Assembly: GCA_017163975.1 (NCBI GenBank)
Contig: JAFFSR010000218.1
Coordinates: 2,666,001 to 2,730,000 of the forward strand
From: Anastatus disparis
Lineage: Eukaryota; Arthropoda; Insecta; Hymenoptera; Eupelmidae
DNA: 64,000 bases
Direction of reading: 5' to 3'
The notes under the pieces are model-generated. The model ran no database searches. It was given only the letters and a program-made list of their open reading frames with translations, and was not told where the DNA came from. A program made the position numbers and the translations under genes. Positions 59,581 through 64,000 of this stretch are shown here, piece after piece (within the stretch, counting starts at the first letter, position 1; the number at the start of each line of letters is the position of its first letter).

Positions 59581-60603
59581 CAAAACTAGAGCCTTCGCAA
59601 AACGAATGAAAAAAAGCAAAAACGATTTCGAAAGTATTCTAAGAATATGAAATTATATTAAAATAATTATTAATGTCACTGATATTTTATTAATTAAATA
59701 CAATATGCTAAGAAAAAACTTTCCGATTATTTAGATTCATGTATATGCGTGAGTGAGGCAAAGTAAAGCGTCTAGTTAATTGTTTATATATTCATCTTTA
59801 CTGTAGTATTTATATTTTTTAGTTAATTTTCTACGGATCATTTTGAGTTAAAAGATTACGTATCAATATGTATAAAAAGTGATTGTGACACGTGATAATG
59901 ATCCCCATTGAAAATAATCATCTGATTTTTTCATGTGAAATTTTTCATCTAAAATTTTCATATGATTTTTATTTTATTATGTTATATGATTTTTTTTCAA
60001 TGATTTAAATTATTTTTTTCAATGATTTTAATGATTTGAATTAGACATGAATACAAGGATATTAAATTATTGATATTTATATTATTTCTTCTGTACTTTA
60101 ATTAGGTCATGGTAAAGAGGAATGTACTAACCCTGAATATCTCAGATGTAGAAAATTCTGTATAATAAGTAAGTTTTTAGATTGCATTTTCTCTGCGTAG
60201 TATAAATGTAATATTCGTGTAAAAAATTAATATTTAAAAATTTTTTAAAAACAACAGAATGCTACAGGTCTTGCGAAACTAAATATCGTCCTCCACGTAA
60301 GTAAATTATCGAATATATTCAAATTTAGTGAAAATACCAGACTGTTGTTGATAAACTAATTTGTATTATTTCTGTTTATAAATAAATAAGATCATTTTAA
60401 TTTTTATTTAAAGTTATGAATTTGTTATTAAAATATAAAAGTTTCCGCATTTAGTTTTAATAAAAACTTTTTAATACATGTCTGGCATTCTGTCAATTAA
60501 AATATGAAATGCTAAAATTGAAAATTCTTTTTTTTCAGCGGAGGGAGACATTGAAAATACTAATGATCACTCGGATGTTTACGAATCTCGTGAAGATTTA
60601 TAA
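54503..60603 (+). CDS. Secreted cysteine-rich peptide, copy 2 (complete, 111 aa)
   Basis: Six exons: 54503-54557, 59290-59367, 59453-59488, 60106-60168, 60258-60296 and 60539-60603. All introns are GT-AG in phase 1. The signal peptide is MKILLLLFLIISLVLLING. The mature part is acidic (DDEYEDPELK), then block 1 NCMFSCRSGCLKDC, linker CHGKEEC, block 2 RCRKFCIIKCYRSC and an acidic tail ending SDVYESREDL. There are ten Cys in all. Both blocks use the same C-x3-C-x3-C-x3-C spacing and the same exon split. Intron 1 carries a 4.6-kb LINE in the same orientation, but every exon is open and every splice site intact, so it may be functional. Family unknown. Confidence 0.82.
54809..54944. repeat. Inverted repeat nested in the LINE 5' region
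   Basis: TGTACACCCAACGTTAATTG and the inverse CCATTAACGGTGGGTGTACA close arms of about 33 bases, around AT-rich sequence. Either a small MITE nested in the LINE or an intrinsic structure of its 5' end. Confidence 0.6.
55343..55564 (+). pseudogene. Remnant ORF in the LINE 5' half (73 codons)
   Basis: The ORF encodes a basic peptide containing RIEERMSEPVSTLTNRLAKK and no recognisable domain. Its position before the RT region suggests a piece of ORF1. No zinc knuckle is seen. Confidence 0.35.
56640..58470 (+). pseudogene. Degraded LINE ORF2 (reverse transcriptase)
   Basis: One frame runs from about 56710 past 58400 with stops at 56750, 57151, 57544 and 58339. RT motifs are NYRRISLLSTAYKIYTQII, GQAGFRKNRSTMDN, the catalytic IFVDLKAAFD, GLRQGCVLSPILF and YADDLVIL. 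A frameshift in the A-run near 56705 separates the upstream part. After the last stop, the frame continues with a C-terminal CxxC zinc-knuckle-like LCVLCKKEISS. The copy cannot be translated as one protein. Confidence 0.85.
59547..59577. repeat. (TA)n microsatellite in intron 3 of copy 2
   Basis: About 31 bases of TA, the shorter allele of the run at 42518-42580. Confidence 0.9.
59901..60040. repeat. Truncated foldback MITE in intron 3 of copy 2
   Basis: Left half of the 42911-43161 element (CCCCATTGAAAATAATCATC...); the right arm is missing. Confidence 0.6.
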
Positions 60604-62267
60604 GAATATGATGGTGCGACTTTTAAACGTTTTATTATTATACATTAATGGTTCTACTAATTTACGATTATATTATTATATAAATAATTATTGTTCCTCG
60701 TGCTATGAATAGAAAAACATGAATTTATTTTAGTATTATAATTTTTAAACACTTTTCGTACAAAAATATTTTAAGAAATAATTTCAAACAAAATTTAATT
60801 ATGATAAAAAATAAATTTTAATTAAATTATTGAGTTTATCTTTTTTATACGAGTAACATCACAATAAGTTGTATGTCATGATTAATGAGTTCATTATTTA
60901 AAATCAATTTTCCATCAGTTTTGAAAATGATCAACTTTTGGTAAAATATTTTTCTTTTTTTAAACCAACGATGTCTATCTCGTGTGTGAAATGTAGTGAG
61001 CTTGCGGTATTTACAATAAGTCTGCGAGATATTCAATTAAGTACATAAATAGAAATTTGATATTAAGAATATGCGTAAAATCTCTTTTCTTATAACTTTG
61101 ATGAATGTTTTATATAAATTATTTAATATAAAGACGATGTGAATATAAAGAGTGTATTGTTTATTTATAAGAAAGTATTTTTTCTATACAAATAGATCTC
61201 CTAATTCTGTACGCTTTCATCGAATTTCATCCTAACAACAACCTATCCAACTATCTGTCTTTCATTTGCTTTTCTTTTTTTTTTTTTTTATTAAAATGAA
61301 TAAAACATTATATAGAAAGTTCCCACTCAATAATTTTTAGTGTATAATTTAATATATACAAACATCATTACAATTTTTTTTAACAAAAAATTTTTTTAAT
61401 TTATACATTTTATTATTGAATATTATTTATTCATTTTCTTGTTGATATATTAAAAATATATAGTTTGTGTTTATTATAAGAAATTGTGCCTAAAAATGTA
61501 TACATGATTTCCATTCGTTTTTTCCGCAGCTTTTCAATGATTATAGAGTCTCATTTTCCGAAATTTTCTATTTTTATCTGAAAATGTCTTATATTTCAAA
61601 AAGTATATTTTTTATTTTATTTACGCTATAAACTTAGCATTTCCTAACACAAAAAATAACTTTTGATCCAGCTAAAAATAAGTTTTAATATGCTTTTTGA
61701 AAAATTTGACTGTTTTTCAAAGTAAAAATTTAGAAAGATTTAAGTGCTTTGTGGAGTTCTGTTATTTTCAGGTACATCCTTTAATTAAAAAAATTGTTAA
61801 GTACCTAAAAGCCTGTCTAATCAGTAGTGTTAATAGTTCTTGAATAAACATTTTATGCTTTCTAAATAAATAACGAGAAAATTTCGATATTCTTCCGATA
61901 CAAGTAGATCTAACTTCTTAAAGTTCAAAATAGATGAAACATAATATTGTTTAATAGCAAAAAATTTGGAAAAAATTATGTTTTAAAATATAGTTGTTAG
62001 ATAAAAAGTTGTTCTATGAAGGAAGCTTTCAGACTCATGTAATAAGTAAAAACTAATATTAGTTCTTAAATTTATATTCTTTATTTCTGAATTATTGCAA
62101 TTATTAAAATTTCTATAATTATTACGTATTTTTATCTGTAGTATATTTTAAGGATGAAATAATTTATAAATGATAGTTTAGTATACCATTTTCTATATTT
62201 AATAACGATGCAAAATAATAATTTACTATAAAATAAAAAATTTTTAATACTTTATTATATTTTTTTT
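60604..62267. repeat. Downstream repeat unit of copy 2
   Basis: 60647-61980 matches 43816-45165 and 61998-62267 matches 52395-52663. This copy has no transposon between the two parts. AT-rich, no gene. Confidence 0.8.
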
Positions 62268-62448
62268 ATTTATCGTGGCTGTATTTATGCTATTATTAAG
62301 ATGTTAGTTAGCGTCGGAGATCATGAGTGTGTTTATGAACAAAGCGCGTATAAAGTATAGTGGTGCTTCTATCAATCGGCTACCAAGAGCGGGATTCGAA
62401 CTCGGAACCTCGAGATTATGAATCCATTGCTCTACCGACTGAGCCACA
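62268..62448 (-). repeat. tRNA-derived SINE
   Basis: Minus orientation; nearly identical to 52664-52860, but the head ends at GAGCCAC where it abuts the next unit ('atacaaaatttgctc'). Confidence 0.85.
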
Positions 62449-63656
62449 TACAAAATTTGCTCAAGAAAACTTGATCATTTTTGGCTACAGAAACTGATAT
62501 GCTTCTAATTTAGGCAAATATTCATGAAATTCATTTTCAGCGACAAATATCAGTGCTTATGACTCACTAATAAGCAAGGGTAAGTCCATAAGATATTAAA
62601 AAAGATAAGGGTTCGGAGGTTTCCTTCGTGAACTGTGATCAATTTTTATCATTAGAATGTCATTGAAAAAAACTTTTTTCTAAATGCAACTAAAATTTTT
62701 TTTCATGTCAAATTCCTTCTGAGTATTAGAAAAATATGTACACGGCATTAATCTTGCTGATCTGCAATTTTATCAAAATAAAAATTGAACAATATTTATC
62801 ATTTAAAAAAAACTTTTAATTTTTTTATACGTAAATTGCTCGTTTTTTCGCAACGAACTAAACGTGTCTTTGATTACCTCAGAAAGCGAGTTAAGTACAC
62901 AGTATCAATAAGTTCCTCTTGTACAAAAAAATAAGTAATACTATTTTTCAATTTCTTTTATTTCAGTATTATTTTTCAACGTATTCCGTCTCGTGTCAAT
63001 CGAAATTTCGCGTCGATCGTGTCAAATTGAATTTTTTAATTTCATATCATTGAATATTTTTTTAGCTATCTCAACTAATTTCATTACTTTCAACGATTAA
63101 AAATCAACTATTTGTAATATAAAAGAATAAAAAAAGTTTGCCAAATTTTATAGTTTCGAAAATCTCCTTCAAAATTAACATTGTATAATACTTTTTATTA
63201 AAAAATAAAATAAATTTTGCCATGATAATTAAATTTAGTTTTAAGAATTAAACTTGTATCTAAAATTGCTATTCGATACTTGTACAAAAATTGTCACCCA
63301 TTTCTTAAGAAATAAAATATTTCAAATAAGCATCAAAATAATAGGTATGATTCGCCAATCACATATTCGCGCCCATTATATTATGAAAAACTTTATTATC
63401 AAGTTAAACTCTAAAACCGCTAGGTGTCAATAGCTTTTTAAATCATAACGAACTGTACACACTGAAATTCGTGTTTATAAGTTGATTGTCAGTACATCAA
63501 AAGTGTTGAGTTTCAAACAGTCTAACCATTTGGGGGCACTTTAGTTTGTCATCTAAACTTTATATTGAGTAACCATACAGTATCTTAAAGTACACGCGCA
63601 TTCGTTACATTTTGGTTTTATAAAAAAAAATCAGACTTTGTGATCTAAGTGTGAAA

Positions 63657-64000
63657 ACGAAGATCTTACTATTGTTATTTATAATAATTAGCTTAGTGCT
63701 TTTGATCAACGGTATGTATACTTTTTTCATAAAAAAATAATAATTATTTAGAAAGTCAATATAAATATAAAAATATTAAATTGTTGATATTTATATTACT
63801 TCTTTTGTATTTTAATTAGCTGATGATGCAGATGAATATGCTGAAGAAGTAAAAATAATTGAGGTTCAATATTCTAACTGTGTATATGGCTGTGAAAGTG
63901 GTAAGTTTTAAGATTTTCTCTGCATAGTATAAGAGTAATATTCATGTAAAAAAATTAATATTTTGAATTTTTTTAAAAACAACAGGGTGTCTCAAAGATT
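63657..64000 (+). pseudogene. Cysteine-rich peptide, copy 3, start codon changed to ACG, cut by window end
   Basis: Exon 1 (63657-63711) encodes the same signal peptide but begins ACG where copies 1 and 2 have ATG. An in-frame TAA lies upstream in the 5' flank with no ATG between. Exon 2 (63820-63900) is open (ADDADEYAEE, then NCVYGCESG) and exon 3 starts at 63986 (GCLKD). Splice sites are intact. It needs non-AUG initiation or an upstream alternative exon to be made, so I call it a probable recent pseudogene. The rest lies beyond the window. Confidence 0.65.

Overview
This is an AT-rich, intron-bearing animal nuclear segment. Two conserved insect-type genes anchor it: the 26S proteasome subunit Rpn12 at 26223-27325 and a YEATS-domain ENL/AF9 homologue (Drosophila ear) at 30319-34395. 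The base composition, the tRNA-derived SINEs and the load of Jockey/CR1-like LINEs, a THAP/YqaJ DNA transposon, a Helitron-like insertion and MITEs suggest an insect, plausibly a parasitoid hymenopteran. The species call is inference; no marker in the window names it.

Region 1 (1-26 kb) carries a family of intronless P-loop GTPase-like genes: a partial copy at the left edge (1-741, minus), a complete 561-aa gene (2960-4645, plus), a 3'-truncated copy with a damaged G3 motif (7539-8231, minus), a complete 487-aa gene (18387-19850, minus) and a 5'-truncated C-terminal copy (22338-22877, plus). Most of 1-7662 is duplicated in the same orientation at 19110-25989, but the middles differ (2247-4109 against 21355-22341). 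Between the copies lie hairpin and foldback elements, a palindromic composite with its own small ORF (about 8498-10140), a Jockey/CR1-like LINE whose ORF2 has one in-frame stop (10558-14790), and several MITEs.

Region 2 (26-39.5 kb) is the conserved core: Rpn12 with three exons, then ear with six coding exons and a probable long 5' leader, followed by about 5 kb of AT-rich sequence with no recognisable gene.

Region 3 (39.5-64 kb) is a tandem array of small secreted cysteine-rich peptide genes, with copies starting at 42096, 54503 and 63657 (the last runs off the window). Each has a signal peptide and two C-x3-C-x3-C-x3-C blocks, each block split across two exons with phase-1 introns. Copy 1 has lost the exon homologous to the last exon of copy 2, with a SINE at that place. 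Copy 2 has a 4.6-kb LINE in intron 1, flanked by a 14-bp target duplication. Copy 3 has ACG in place of the start ATG. Between copies 1 and 2 sits a 7.2-kb two-gene DNA transposon (45166-52394) with 159-bp terminal inverted repeats. It encodes an apparently intact 509-aa THAP-DDE transposase and a YqaJ-type exonuclease, and is itself hit by a Helitron-like insertion inside its left inverted repeat and an LTR-like insertion inside the exonuclease.

The two most interesting systems are the cysteine-rich peptide array and the intronless GTPase family. I recognise no described function for either. All calls come from reading the sequence; no database search was run.
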